NCBI RefSeq assembly: GCF_026241135.1
Contig: NZ_JAPFGA010000006.1
Coordinates: 164,778 to 228,777, forward strand
Origin: Galbibacter kalidii
GTDB taxonomy: Bacteria; Bacteroidota; Bacteroidia; Flavobacteriales; Flavobacteriaceae
DNA length: 64,000 nt
Reading direction: 5' to 3'
The notes under the pieces are model-generated. The model was not told the origin of the DNA. It made no database searches and saw only the letters and a list, made by a program, of their open reading frames with translations. Position 1 is the stretch's first letter, and every line of letters begins with the position of its first letter. Both the position numbers and the translations under genes were made by a program. Shown here piece after piece: positions 8,423 through 18,337 of the stretch.

Positions 8423-10915
8423 ATGGCAAAGAATTTGGTAATTGTTGAGTCACCTGCAAAAGCAAAGACCATCGAGAAGTTTCTCGGGAAAGATTATAAG
8501 GTTGAATCCAGTTTCGGACATATATCGGATCTCCCTGCAAAAGAGTTGGGAGTTGATGTCGAAAAGGATTTTAAACCTAAATATATTGTTTCCTCGGATA
8601 AGAAAGCGGTGGTTAAAAAGCTGAAAGAGCTCGCAAAAAAAGCAGAAATGGTATGGCTGGCGAGTGATGAAGACCGGGAAGGGGAAGCTATTGCATGGCA
8701 CTTGGCTGAAACACTTAAATTGGATAGGGACAAAACCAAAAGGATTGTCTTCAATTCCATTACCAAAAAGGCTATCCAAAATGCCATCGAGAATCCGCGT
8801 AGCATAGATTATAACCTTGTCAATGCTCAGCAAGCGAGAAGGGTGTTGGACAGGCTGGTGGGATATGAATTGTCGCCGGTACTTTGGAAAAAGATCAAAA
8901 CCGGACTTTCCGCAGGAAGGGTGCAATCGGTTTCTGTCCGACTTATCGTAGAAAGGGAACGCGAAATAAAAGCGTTTATACCTCAGGCTTCGTTCAGGAT
9001 TGTAGCTGAATTTAAAAATGAAAGGGGAAAAGCCTTTAAGGCCAAACTGAATAAAACCTTTAAAACCAAAGAGGAGGCCAAAGCCTTTTTGGATAAAAAT
9101 ATAGGGGCTAACTTTAAAATTGCATCGCTTGATACCAAGCCTGCAAAAAAATCGCCTGCAGCACCTTTTACCACATCAACTTTGCAACAGGAGGCTTCCC
9201 GAAAATTGTTTTTTTCGGTAGCCAAGACCATGAATATGGCGCAGCGCTTGTATGAAGCCGGTTTGATCACTTACATGAGAACCGATAGTGTGAATTTGTC
9301 CGGTGAAGCCATAGAAGCGGCCAAAGCTGAAATCCTGAAATCCTACGGAGAACAATTCAGCAAACCCAGAAATTACGCCAGCAAATCAAAAGGGGCACAA
9401 GAAGCTCACGAAGCGATCCGCCCTACCGATATGGCGCGTAGCCGTGTGAATAATGTTGAAAGAGATCAGGCACGATTGTATGAATTGATCTGGAAAAGAA
9501 CTCTGGCCTCACAAATGAGCGATGCAAAATTGGAACGCACCAATGTAAAGATCGAAGTTGATCAGCATTCAGAATTATTTACAGCCAACGGAGAGGTATT
9601 GAAATTTGAAGGTTTCTTGAAAGTATATCTCGAAGGAACCGATGAAGAGGAAGAAGAACAAGCAGGAATGTTACCGACGCTTAAAACCGGGGAATCAGTT
9701 TATAAAAACTATATCACTGCAACCGAACGTTTTACAAGACCACCGTACAGATATACCGAAGCTTCCCTTGTTAAAAAATTGGAAGAATTGGGAATCGGGC
9801 GTCCGTCTACCTATGCGCCTACAATTTCAACCATCCAAAATAGAGGATATGTAGAAAGGGGAACCGTAGAGGGCGTAGAACGCAAATACACACAATTAAT
9901 ATTACAAAGTAGTGAGGTAAAGGAAAGTTCGCTTACCGAAATGATAGGTTCCGATAAAGGAAAATTGGTGCCTACAGATATCGGTATGATTGTGAACGAT
10001 TTCCTTGTTAACCATTTTTCTGGAATTCTTGATTACAACTTTACGGCTAAAGTAGAACAGAGTTTTGACGACATTGCTTCCGGAGGGGAAGACTGGACAC
10101 AGATGATAGAGGATTTCTACAAAGATTTCCATCCGAATGTAATAGATGTAGAGGAGAATGCGGAAAGGGAAAGCGGCGAACGTGTTTTAGGAAAAGATCC
10201 GAAAACGGGAAGGCAACTGAGTGTGCGTTTGGGACGTTTTGGTCCTATGGCGCAGATAGGAACGGTAGATGAAGAGGAAAAACCGCAGTTTGCAAGTTTG
10301 TTGCCCGACCAATCTATAGATACCATTACTTTTGAAGAAGCTTTAGGCTTGTTCAATTTACCGAGAAAGCTCGGTGTATATGACGGGCAAGAAGTTGAGG
10401 TGAACGTAGGACGTTTTGGTCCTTATGTGCGCTTTGGCAAGAGCTTTGTTTCTTTAGCTAAAGGCGAAGATGTGTTTGAAGTGGATATGGAACGGGCGAA
10501 AGAACTGATTGAAGAAAAGAAAAAAGCCGACGCGCCAATAGCATCCTATAAAGGAAAGGATGTAACCAAAGGAAAAGGCAGATTTGGTCCGTTTATCAAG
10601 TGGGACGGTATGTTCATCAACGTCAACAAAAAATACGATTTTGATAATCTCTCTCAAGACGATATCGAAACTTTGATCGAAGATAAACTGAAGAAAGAGC
10701 GTGAAAAAGTGATTCATAACTGGGAGGATGAAGGCATCCGGGTAGAAAAAGCACGTTGGGGACGTTCCAATATTATCAAAGGAAAAACGAAAATCGAACT
10801 TTCAAAAGATGTGGACGCCGCTGCTTTGAGTTTGGATGAGGTGAAAGAACTGATAGAGAAAAAAGCACCGAAGAAAAAAACCAGGGCCAAAAGAAAAACC
10901 AAATCAAAGAAATAG
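8423..10915 (+). CDS. topA: DNA topoisomerase I (type IA)
   Basis: TopA relaxes negatively supercoiled DNA through a transient 5'-phosphotyrosine bond. The start at 8423 gives an 830-residue protein beginning MAKNLVIVESPAKAKTIEKF, the canonical opening of the Toprim domain. The metal-binding acidic motif SDEDREGEA is at 81-89. The catalytic tyrosine is Tyr284 in LITYMRTDS. The C-terminus has no zinc-finger cysteines. It carries repeated GRFGP modules instead (SVRLGRFGPMAQIG, NVGRFGPYVRFG, GKGRFGPFIKWD) and a Lys/Arg-rich tail, the usual Bacteroidota architecture. The ureohydrolase-like gene starts three bases after the stop, so the two are probably co-transcribed. Confidence 0.97.
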   Translation: MAKNLVIVESPAKAKTIEKFLGKDYKVESSFGHISDLPAKELGVDVEKDFKPKYIVSSDKKAVVKKLKELAKKAEMVWLASDEDREGEAIAWHLAETLKLDRDKTKRIVFNSITKKAIQNAIENPRSIDYNLVNAQQARRVLDRLVGYELSPVLWKKIKTGLSAGRVQSVSVRLIVEREREIKAFIPQASFRIVAEFKNERGKAFKAKLNKTFKTKEEAKAFLDKNIGANFKIASLDTKPAKKSPAAPFTTSTLQQEASRKLFFSVAKTMNMAQRLYEAGLITYMRTDSVNLSGEAIEAAKAEILKSYGEQFSKPRNYASKSKGAQEAHEAIRPTDMARSRVNNVERDQARLYELIWKRTLASQMSDAKLERTNVKIEVDQHSELFTANGEVLKFEGFLKVYLEGTDEEEEEQAGMLPTLKTGESVYKNYITATERFTRPPYRYTEASLVKKLEELGIGRPSTYAPTISTIQNRGYVERGTVEGVERKYTQLILQSSEVKESSLTEMIGSDKGKLVPTDIGMIVNDFLVNHFSGILDYNFTAKVEQSFDDIASGGEDWTQMIEDFYKDFHPNVIDVEENAERESGERVLGKDPKTGRQLSVRLGRFGPMAQIGTVDEEEKPQFASLLPDQSIDTITFEEALGLFNLPRKLGVYDGQEVEVNVGRFGPYVRFGKSFVSLAKGEDVFEVDMERAKELIEEKKKADAPIASYKGKDVTKGKGRFGPFIKWDGMFINVNKKYDFDNLSQDDIETLIEDKLKKEREKVIHNWEDEGIRVEKARWGRSNIIKGKTKIELSKDVDAAALSLDEVKELIEKKAPKKKTRAKRKTKSKK

Positions 10916-10918
10916 TTG

Positions 10919-12076
10919 ATGGAGCTCGAATTCTTGACACCTGTAAAAAGCGTGGTTTTGGCACACAATGAGTTATTGCCAAAACAAGCTTTGGGAAGAA
11001 TCATGCGAGTACATTCAGAAAAGAATGGGATTCCGGATCTTGAAGGAGTACAATTGGCTATCATAGGTGTGAACGAAACGCGAAGCGACAGTGTTGAGAC
11101 CAAAGGAGAGCTTGATCTTACTTCCATAAGAATAGAGATGTACAAGCTTTTTTTAGGAAATTGGCATGCCGACATTGCTGATTTGGGCGATATCAACTCC
11201 GGTGAAACCCTTGAAGACACCTATTTTGTGTTAACTTCCATAACAGCACAACTTTTGCGGGAGAATATTATCCCGATAGTCATTGGCGGAAGTCATGACC
11301 TTACCTATGCCATGTATCGGGCATACGACAAGATGGAACAAATGGTGAATTTGGCTTCTGTTGACAGCAAATTTGATTTTAGTGCCTCAGACGAATTGAT
11401 ATCTTCGGGTGTGTATATGAGTAAGATCATTATGGAGCAGCCCAACAATTTGTTCAATTATACTGTTGTGGGCTATCAAACCTATTTTAATGCACAGGAA
11501 GAGATCGACCTGATGGAAAAACTTTTTTTTGATGCGTATAGATTGGGAGAGGTGACAAATGATATTACGATCGTAGAACCTGTTTTTCGTGATGCCGATC
11601 TGGTGAGTGTGGATATGAGCTCGGTCAAAGCTTCAGAGTTGGGCTATGCATCAAATACATACCCTAATGGTTTTGACGGAAGGGAAATATGTGCCATAGC
11701 CCGTTATGCCGGAATCAGTGATAAAGTGACTGGATTTGGTCTTTTTGATTGTAAGGATACAAAACAGAGTGCGCAATTAACAGCACAAATAATATGGTAT
11801 TTTTTGGAAGGATATAATTACAGGAAAAAAGACTATCCGTTTATATCCTCAGCCAATTATAATAAATATATTGTACCATTGGACGACATAGATATTTGTT
11901 TCTATAAGAGCAATATTTCAGACCGTTGGTGGATAGAAGTGCCCCAAATTGAAAATTTAAATAATAAATTCAAAAGACATACGTTATTACCTTGCACGCA
12001 TAAAGAATATAAAGAAGCCAGTGAGGGTGTAGTGCCCGAAAGATGGTGGAAAGCGTACAAGAAAATGTTGGTATAA
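10919..12076 (+). CDS. Arginase/formiminoglutamase-fold protein with degenerate metal site
   Basis: A 385-residue ureohydrolase-fold protein. The family usually hydrolyses guanidino or formimino groups using two Mn ions held by His and Asp residues. The first ligand motif is present (VIGGSHDLTYAM). The usual DAHxD is replaced by SVDSKFDF, lacking the central His, and the SxDxDxxDP motif is reduced to SVDMSSVKASE. It may therefore be a non-canonical or inactive homologue. The ATG at 10919 is preferred over the TTG at 10916. It follows topA by three bases and precedes gldK, an order I recall in other gliding Flavobacteriaceae. Whether it has any role in gliding is unknown. Confidence 0.85.
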   Translation: MELEFLTPVKSVVLAHNELLPKQALGRIMRVHSEKNGIPDLEGVQLAIIGVNETRSDSVETKGELDLTSIRIEMYKLFLGNWHADIADLGDINSGETLEDTYFVLTSITAQLLRENIIPIVIGGSHDLTYAMYRAYDKMEQMVNLASVDSKFDFSASDELISSGVYMSKIIMEQPNNLFNYTVVGYQTYFNAQEEIDLMEKLFFDAYRLGEVTNDITIVEPVFRDADLVSVDMSSVKASELGYASNTYPNGFDGREICAIARYAGISDKVTGFGLFDCKDTKQSAQLTAQIIWYFLEGYNYRKKDYPFISSANYNKYIVPLDDIDICFYKSNISDRWWIEVPQIENLNNKFKRHTLLPCTHKEYKEASEGVVPERWWKAYKKMLV

Positions 12077-12217
12077 TCGCCAAGAAAATAACACTATTCA
12101 CTTAGTTTACTGTGTTTTACGGTGGTTTTACAACAAAAATTAAGAGTTTATTGTTTTTTTAAAATTTATTGGATAGGTTTACCATCTTGAATCTAAGAAT
12201 GTAATTTAACCTCAATT

Positions 12218-13576
12218 ATGTATATGAAAAAGCTATTTCTATTAGCATCTGTTACATTATTTTTGACCAGCTGTGGTTCTAATGACAGAGGAGAATTAGT
12301 TGGTGTTAGCGGAAAAAAATGGCATCCCGAAAAGCCCTACGGTATGTCGCTTGTTCCTGGAGGCGCCTTCATTATGGGTAGGTCTGAAGAAGACATGGCC
12401 AATGTTCTCAATGCTCCAACAAAAACAGTTACAGTACGTTCATTTTATATGGACGAGACTGAGATCACAAACAGTGAATACCGCCAATTTGTCGAGTGGG
12501 TGAAAGATTCCACCGTTCGTACAAGACTGGCTGTCCTTGCTGATGAATTAGGAGAAGTCCCTGGTAACGGAGGAATAGGTGAATATGCGTTTAAGGATGC
12601 AGATACCGCCAACCTTTCTGAATATCAAAAGTATATGCTTTTTAATTATTCAGGTATGGGAGAGACTGGTTATGAAGGAAGACAACTGAATAAGGATGTA
12701 GACCTTGTTTGGGACGTTTCCAAATATCCCGATGAATATTATACAGAGGTTATGGATTCCATGTATATCCCAATGGAAGAAGCCTATAACGGTCGAAGAA
12801 CGATCGATGTCAATAAACTGAAATTCCAATACGACTGGATGGATATTCAGGCAGCTGCTAAAGCCAAAGGCGGTGGTCAGCGTAGAGACTTTATCAAACA
12901 CGAGGAAGTCTTGGTGTATCCGGATACTACGGTATGGATCAAAGATTTTAGCTACTCATACAATGAGCCCATGCACAATGACTATTTCTGGAGTGAAGCC
13001 TACAGCGACTATCCTGTGGTTGGAGTTACTTGGAAGCAAGCAAAGGCTTTTTGTGCATGGAGATCAAAATATAAGAACGATTATCAAAAGGAAAAAGGAA
13101 AACAATTTGTAAACCAATTCAGATTGCCAACCGAGGCCGAGTGGGAATATGCGGCCAGAGGAGGTATAGAATCCGGAACATATCCGTGGGGAGGGCCGTA
13201 TATATTGAACAACAGGGGTTGTTTTATGGCGAACTTTAAGCCTATGAGAGGTGATTATGCAGCCGACCTGTCATTATATACTGTCGAAGCCGATTCATAT
13301 GACCCCAACGATTATAATTTGTATAACATGGCAGGAAATGTTTCTGAATGGACAAATTCATCATTCGACCCCAATTCGTATGAATATGTTTCCACAATGA
13401 ATCCGAACACATACAACGACGAGAACAAGCGTAAAGTGATTAGGGGTGGTTCGTGGAAAGATGTTGCTTACTTCTTGCAAGTGAGCACAAGAGATTATGA
13501 GTATCAGGACTCAGCGCGAAGCTATATTGGCTTTAGGACAGTACAAGATTATATGGGTACAGAAGCTACTCAATAA
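12218..13576 (+). CDS. gldK: Gliding motility / type IX secretion lipoprotein GldK
   Basis: GldK is an outer-membrane lipoprotein of the type IX secretion system. With GldN it forms periplasmic rings that link the trans-envelope motor to the outer-membrane machinery. The 452-residue product has a lipoprotein signal (LFLTSC, Cys19) and a formylglycine-generating-enzyme-like (FGE-sulfatase) fold. Visible parts are MSLVPGGAFIMGRS, the segment FRLPTEAEWEYAARGG and the end NMAGNVSEWTNS with VIRGGSW. A second ATG at 12224 gives nearly the same signal peptide, so the exact start is uncertain by two residues. gldL, gldM and gldN follow on the same strand with 70, 47 and 15 bases between them, an operon. 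Confidence 0.97.
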   Translation: MYMKKLFLLASVTLFLTSCGSNDRGELVGVSGKKWHPEKPYGMSLVPGGAFIMGRSEEDMANVLNAPTKTVTVRSFYMDETEITNSEYRQFVEWVKDSTVRTRLAVLADELGEVPGNGGIGEYAFKDADTANLSEYQKYMLFNYSGMGETGYEGRQLNKDVDLVWDVSKYPDEYYTEVMDSMYIPMEEAYNGRRTIDVNKLKFQYDWMDIQAAAKAKGGGQRRDFIKHEEVLVYPDTTVWIKDFSYSYNEPMHNDYFWSEAYSDYPVVGVTWKQAKAFCAWRSKYKNDYQKEKGKQFVNQFRLPTEAEWEYAARGGIESGTYPWGGPYILNNRGCFMANFKPMRGDYAADLSLYTVEADSYDPNDYNLYNMAGNVSEWTNSSFDPNSYEYVSTMNPNTYNDENKRKVIRGGSWKDVAYFLQVSTRDYEYQDSARSYIGFRTVQDYMGTEATQ

Positions 13577-13646
13577 CCAAACTTGAATCCGAATACTACA
13601 ATTAATTGAATTATTAACTTAACTTAACTAAAAAATTTTTATTACT

Positions 13647-14300
13647 ATGGCACAGTCAAAATCAACAAAGAGACTTTTTAACATGGCCTACGGGCTTGGA
13701 GCATCGGTGGTAATCATTGGTGCATTGTTTAAAATACTACACTGGGAATTAGGACCGATTAATGGTGGAATGCTGTTAGCTATCGGTTTGATTACTGAAG
13801 CACTTATTTTTGCGATTTCCGCATTTGAACCGGTTGACGCCGATCTCGACTGGACATTGGTATATCCTGAATTGGCAGGAGGTATGACTGCCAATAGAAA
13901 GAACGAAGCATTGGAAGCAAAAGAAGCTGAAGGACAACTTTCTAAAAAGTTGGACGATATGTTGAAAGAAGCAAAAATAGATTCAGCATTGATGTCTAGT
14001 CTTGGCGACAGTATCAGGAATTTTGAAGGCGCTGCCAAAAATATTTCTCCAACTGCCGAAGCTTTGACTTCTACTAAAAGATATAGTGAAGAACTTTCTT
14101 TGGCCGCCGCTCAGATGGAATCGTTGAACAGCTTGTACAAAGTACAGTTGGAAAGCGCCAACAAACAAGCGATGATCCAAGAAGAAGTAGCCGCAAATGC
14201 CGGAAGGTTGAAAGATCAAATGCAGTCGTTGACTTCAAATCTTTCTTCATTGAACGGTGTGTATGGTGGAATGCTTACTGCAATGAATAGACCTGCGTAA
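13647..14300 (+). CDS. gldL: Gliding motility / T9SS motor protein GldL
   Basis: GldL is the inner-membrane motor subunit that, with GldM, converts proton-motive force into movement and secretion. The 217-residue protein has two N-terminal membrane helices (about 13-32 and 40-60: GASVVIIGALFKILHWELG and GGMLLAIGLITEALIFAISA). These include the Glu in the second helix and the conserved FKILHWE. A long coiled-coil cytosolic tail follows. Length and layout match the family. It lies between gldK and gldM. Confidence 0.97.
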   Translation: MAQSKSTKRLFNMAYGLGASVVIIGALFKILHWELGPINGGMLLAIGLITEALIFAISAFEPVDADLDWTLVYPELAGGMTANRKNEALEAKEAEGQLSKKLDDMLKEAKIDSALMSSLGDSIRNFEGAAKNISPTAEALTSTKRYSEELSLAAAQMESLNSLYKVQLESANKQAMIQEEVAANAGRLKDQMQSLTSNLSSLNGVYGGMLTAMNRPA

Positions 14301-14347
14301 TTAGTACGTTTTATTGAACCAATAATTAACTCTTAAACTAATTAGAT

Positions 14348-15946
14348 ATGGCAGGGAAATTGTCACCACGTCAGAGAATGATAAACCTAATGTACCTGGT
14401 TTTCATTGCAATGCTGGCGATGAATATGAGCAAGGAAGTATTGTCGGCTTTCGGATTATTGAACGAAAAGTTGACCACTTTCAACAAAAAGGCAACCGAG
14501 CGTAATCAGGCTGCATTAGCAAACCTGGAATTAAAAGCTACGGAACAGCCGGAGAAATATGAAGCTTTGTATAAAGAAGTAGGAATCATTAAAGGAGCTT
14601 CTTCAGGATTTTATAGCTACTTAGACAGTCTGAAGTCTGAAATGGTAGCCGAAATCCCTAAAGAAGACCTTCAGGATTATGAAGTGATGGACAAAGCAGA
14701 CTTTTTGGACCAAGCTTTTTTTCAAGGCGAGGTGTATTCTGCAGAAGGACAAAAGTTTGTGGATAACATTGAAAGCTACAGAGCAAGCACGATAGAGATC
14801 ATCAACAAGATTCCGGACTCATTGATGAAGCCGGAGCAAAAAAGCAGTTTGATGTCTGCTATCGAAACACGTTTTGATACCGGAGACGACAACGGAAAAG
14901 TAGAAAACAGAGATGGAAGACCCATAGATTGGTTGAAGTACCATTACGAAGGATTCCCTTTGGTGGCGTCGTTGACAAAAATTACTTTGTTACAGTCGGA
15001 TATCAAATCTACAGAAGATGAAATTTTAAAATCGATGCTTCAAGGGCAAATGTCATCAGATCTTTCTATGACCAATTACACCACCTTGTTGGAACAGCCA
15101 AAATCGGCTTACTACCAAGGAGAGGAATTCGACGGTGCCATTGTATTGGGGAGAAAGGATAACACAACAAGACCCAATGAAGTTAATCTTACTTTGGACG
15201 GAAGAGAGTTGGAAGAAGATGAAGACTATGTGATCGAAGACGGTCGTGTTAAATTGACCGTTAGTGCCGGTAGAGCCGGAGATCATAAGTTGGAAGGTAA
15301 TCTGATCTTCAAACAAGATGGAGAAGATATCGAGGTGCCTGTGTCACAAGAGTTTGCTACCATTACCAAACCAAATGCAGCGGTAATTTCAGCAGACAAG
15401 ATGAATGTGGTATATCGTGGAGTTTCCAACCCAATGACGATTTCCATTCCTGGAATTCCAGACAATAAAGTAAGTGCATCTGCTTCTGGACTTAAAAGAG
15501 TATCGGGAAGTAGATATGCAATGATGCCCGGTACAGGGAGAACGGTGGTGATTAGAGCCAGCGGAACTTTACCAGACGGACAAGGTGTTTCATCATCATC
15601 AGAATTTAGGATTAAAGATATCCCACGCCCTTCAGGAACGGTTAGAGGTGAATATGGCGAAATCAAAATGCCGAGAAACAACCTTGAAATTTCAACTGTT
15701 GGAGCGATGTTGGAAGATTTTGACTTCGATTTGAACCTTGCGGTGAGCGGCTTTAAATTTAAAGTTCCGGGTCAACCTACGGTTCAGGTGAGAGGAAACA
15801 GATTGGATGCTCGTGCCAAATCGGCTCTTAAAAGAGCCGGAAGAGGCGAAGCAGCACAAATTTTTGATATTCAAGCTTACATAACCAACAACAGAACATA
15901 TAAACTTAAAAAAGTATCGCCTGTTGTTGTTGAGCTAACGAATTAA
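14348..15946 (+). CDS. gldM: Gliding motility / T9SS trans-envelope shaft protein GldM
   Basis: GldM has one inner-membrane helix that plugs into the GldL bundle, plus a long periplasmic shaft that touches the GldK/GldN ring. The 532-residue product begins MAGKLSPRQRMINLMYLVF, the diagnostic start, with the single helix at about 14-30. The periplasmic part contains a helical D1 domain and several Ig-like beta domains (for example MNVVYRGVSNPMTISIPGIP). The length is slightly above that of the best-known homologues. It is third in the gldKLMN operon. Confidence 0.97.
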   Translation: MAGKLSPRQRMINLMYLVFIAMLAMNMSKEVLSAFGLLNEKLTTFNKKATERNQAALANLELKATEQPEKYEALYKEVGIIKGASSGFYSYLDSLKSEMVAEIPKEDLQDYEVMDKADFLDQAFFQGEVYSAEGQKFVDNIESYRASTIEIINKIPDSLMKPEQKSSLMSAIETRFDTGDDNGKVENRDGRPIDWLKYHYEGFPLVASLTKITLLQSDIKSTEDEILKSMLQGQMSSDLSMTNYTTLLEQPKSAYYQGEEFDGAIVLGRKDNTTRPNEVNLTLDGRELEEDEDYVIEDGRVKLTVSAGRAGDHKLEGNLIFKQDGEDIEVPVSQEFATITKPNAAVISADKMNVVYRGVSNPMTISIPGIPDNKVSASASGLKRVSGSRYAMMPGTGRTVVIRASGTLPDGQGVSSSSEFRIKDIPRPSGTVRGEYGEIKMPRNNLEISTVGAMLEDFDFDLNLAVSGFKFKVPGQPTVQVRGNRLDARAKSALKRAGRGEAAQIFDIQAYITNNRTYKLKKVSPVVVELTN

Positions 15947-15961
15947 TAAATTATTAATGTT

Positions 15962-16852
15962 ATGAATTGGAAAGGCATTTTATTAACAATTACAGTGGTT
16001 CTCATGTCAGGATCGACCTTCGCTCAGGCAAATATACTCAATGCGAAGAAACCTGAAGAAATTGGAGTGAAAACCGACGAACATATTGAATCGGACAACG
16101 ACGAGCCACTACCATACGGATATGTGGACGATAGGGATATCTTATGGTCTAAAACCGTTTGGGAAAGAATAGACCTTGATGAGCGTATCAATTTTCCACT
16201 CTATTATCCTATCGATACGATCGATATAGGAAAAGACAGAAGGTCGTTGTACGATGTGCTTGTGAAGCATATCAAGAACGGAACCCTGGAAGATGTTTAT
16301 GTGGATTCCTATTTTACCGAAAAACGTAAGTTTAGCGATTTGAAAGCTACTTTAGCCAAGGTGGATACCACCGATTTGGGTTATGAGCAGGTCAATGCCG
16401 GAGAGCAGGTTTCCTTAGAGTATATTAACAGAAGGGAAATTACAGCTGCTGATATTGAAGAGTGGCGTATTAAAGGAGTATGGTATTTCGACAAACGTCA
16501 AGGGGAATTAAAATACCGTTTGCTTGGATTGGCACCGGTAGCTCCGGATGTTAACTTTATCGATACTGAGCATTCAGACCTTGTTCCGCTTTTTTGGGTT
16601 TGGTTCCCAAGTGCAAGAGATATACTTCACAAAGCCAAAGCTTTTAATGACAGAAATTCATCAAGTCCTATATCGTTCGACCAATTGTTGAATGCGAGGC
16701 GCTTTAACGCTATTGTTTATAAGGAGGAGAATGTACAAGGTGATAGATCCATTAAGGATTACATTCCTGATAATGCTTTGTTCCAACTTTTAGAAGGAGA
16801 AAAGCTAAAAGAGCAAATAAGGAGCAAAGAGCAGGATATGTGGGCTTATTAA
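15962..16852 (+). CDS. gldN: Gliding motility / T9SS ring protein GldN
   Basis: GldN is a periplasmic partner of GldK in the type IX secretion ring. The 296-residue product has a signal peptide (cleavage near STFAQ-ANIL) and the conserved family segments RDILWSKTVWERIDLDER and NFPLYYP near the N-terminus. KRQGELKYRLLGLAP and PLFWVWFPSARD follow. It starts 15 bases after gldM and is followed by a terminator at 16892-16916, so it closes the operon. Confidence 0.96.
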   Translation: MNWKGILLTITVVLMSGSTFAQANILNAKKPEEIGVKTDEHIESDNDEPLPYGYVDDRDILWSKTVWERIDLDERINFPLYYPIDTIDIGKDRRSLYDVLVKHIKNGTLEDVYVDSYFTEKRKFSDLKATLAKVDTTDLGYEQVNAGEQVSLEYINRREITAADIEEWRIKGVWYFDKRQGELKYRLLGLAPVAPDVNFIDTEHSDLVPLFWVWFPSARDILHKAKAFNDRNSSSPISFDQLLNARRFNAIVYKEENVQGDRSIKDYIPDNALFQLLEGEKLKEQIRSKEQDMWAY

Positions 16853-16891
16853 AACGAGACATTCCAATTCAGACATAACATAAGATTAAGA

Positions 16892-16921
16892 GGCCGTCTA
16901 AAAATATTAGGCGGTCTTTTT
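16892..16921 (+). terminator. Terminator of the gldKLMN operon
   Basis: A ten-base stem GGCCGTCTAA / TTAGGCGGTC with two G-T wobbles (16892-16901 and 16907-16916) is followed by TTTTTG. It lies 40 bases after the gldN stop. Confidence 0.7.
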
Positions 16922-16958
16922 GTTTTTTGGCAATCTGCTTTTAAATTGGAGCTATTTT

Positions 16959-17175
16959 GAGTTATTTTTATCCCTGCCTGCCGGCAGGCAGGTGTGGCTA
17001 GGGATTCCGTAGTATTTTCTTATGTTTTTATCGTCAGCCTAGATTTTTTGGCTTGGTTTATCCTGAGCGTAGCCGAAGGGTTTTTTTCATCAATGAATTG
17101 CACAGCAATCATGAACACCTACAAAACAATAAAAAGAGGTGGATAAAAAAATGAACAGATAAAATTTATTTAGGA
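16959..17175. repeat. Dispersed intergenic repeat, copy 1 (with insertions)
   Basis: Shared with 51624-51748: GAGTTATTTTTAT at the left, then GGGATTCCGTAGTATTTTC, TATGTTTTTATCGTCAGCC and TAGATTTTTT, TTTCATCAATG, and finally AATGAACAGATAAAA near the right end. Copy 1 carries extra pieces, including the perfect palindrome CCTGCCTGCCGGCAGGCAGG (16973-16992) and CCTGAGCGTAGCCGAAGGG. I see no coding sense in it. With the terminator before it and a promoter after it, it fills the 438-base gap between gldN and the next gene. Confidence 0.65.
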
Positions 17176-17278
17176 TTGAATAGGTTGTGAGCCATAGACT
17201 CAAATATTCTTGTGAAAAGGCGCTTTTTTATTTAGAAGTCGGGATTACTTCTTATTACTGTTGTTGGTCACAAAACAC

Positions 17279-17286
17279 TATTTTTG
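17279..17286 (+). promoter_or_regulatory. -7 element five bases before the flavoprotein ATG
   Basis: TATTTTTG fits TAnnTTTG and ends at 17286, while the ATG is at 17291, so the message would be nearly leaderless. TTG at 17261-17263 is a poor -33 candidate (15-base spacer). Confidence 0.45.
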
Positions 17287-17290
17287 TGCT

Positions 17291-18337
17291 ATGATAGATT
17301 ATATTGTGGTTGGCGTAGGCCTGGGTGGTATTGCTTTTTGTGAGCAATTGGAGCAACATGGAAAGTCTTATTTGGTGTTTGACGACGATTCTCAGCAATC
17401 TTCTAATGTTGCTGGAGGAATGTACAATCCGGTTATTTTAAAGCGATTTACGCCTGTGTGGAGAGCCACAGAACAATTGGAGGTCTTAATACCTTTCTAC
17501 AGTGCATTGGAAGATAAACTTTCTCAAAAATTCAATTATAAATTGCCGGTGTTGCGCAGGTTTGTTTCTGTTGAAGAACAAAATATGTGGTTTGAAGCAT
17601 CAGATAAACCACGATTAAAACCCTACCTTTCTACGAATATGGTCAGAAATACAAACAAACACATTGATGCTCCATTGGGCTATGGGGAAGTATTGCATAC
17701 CGGACGAATGGATACTGATCTGTTGCAGCGTTCCTATAAAAAACATTTGATAGTTAAAGGCAAACTTCAGCAAGAACGCTTCGATTATGAATCCTTGGAG
17801 GTTGCAGAAAGTTCAATAACATATCAAGGCATAACTGCTCGGAACATTGTTTTTTGTGAAGGTTTTGGATTGAAAAAGAACCCGTTTTTCGATTACTTAC
17901 CCCTTAACGGAACCAAAGGAGAACTTTTATTGATCAAAGCGCCAAAGCTTCAACTCGATGTAGTGGTTAAATCTTCAGTGTTTATTATTCCGCTGGGAGA
18001 CCATCTGTATAAAGTTGGGGCTACCTACAAATGGAAAGATAAAACCAATACGCCCACTGAAGCTTCAAAACAAGAATTGCTGGAGAAACTCGAAACCTTC
18101 CTGAAATGTGATTATGAAGTGGTGGGGCACCTTGCCGGAATACGTCCAACAGTTGCGGACCGTAGACCTTTGGTCGGACAGCATCCAAAACATAAATCTA
18201 TGTATGTTTTAAACGGACTTGGAAGTCGTGGGGTGATGATAGCTCCTTATGTAGCCAAGCAACTCTTCAAAAATATTGAAAATAAAACCCCTTTGGAAAA
18301 GGAAATTGATATTGATCGTTATAAAAAACAGTTTTAA
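17291..18337 (+). CDS. FAD-dependent amine oxidase-type oxidoreductase (DAO family)
   Basis: A 348-residue flavoprotein related to D-amino-acid/glycine oxidases. The N-terminus has the dinucleotide-binding loop MIDYIVVGVGLGGIAFCEQL. A C-terminal FAD-contact segment is IRPTVADRRPLVGQHP followed by LNGLGSRGVMIAPYVA, as in the DAO fold. The substrate cannot be read from the sequence. The C-terminal half resembles the oxidase domain of MnmC, but there is no methyltransferase part. The start at 17291 is supported by the -7 box just upstream; a start at 17261 would lie before the promoter. It overlaps the convergent DUF983 gene by four bases. Confidence 0.85.
   Translation: MIDYIVVGVGLGGIAFCEQLEQHGKSYLVFDDDSQQSSNVAGGMYNPVILKRFTPVWRATEQLEVLIPFYSALEDKLSQKFNYKLPVLRRFVSVEEQNMWFEASDKPRLKPYLSTNMVRNTNKHIDAPLGYGEVLHTGRMDTDLLQRSYKKHLIVKGKLQQERFDYESLEVAESSITYQGITARNIVFCEGFGLKKNPFFDYLPLNGTKGELLLIKAPKLQLDVVVKSSVFIIPLGDHLYKVGATYKWKDKTNTPTEASKQELLEKLETFLKCDYEVVGHLAGIRPTVADRRPLVGQHPKHKSMYVLNGLGSRGVMIAPYVAKQLFKNIENKTPLEKEIDIDRYKKQF

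Noticed and set aside
8450..8926. Minus-strand frames inside topA
   Set aside because: Shadows of the highly conserved topA frame; no family resemblance.
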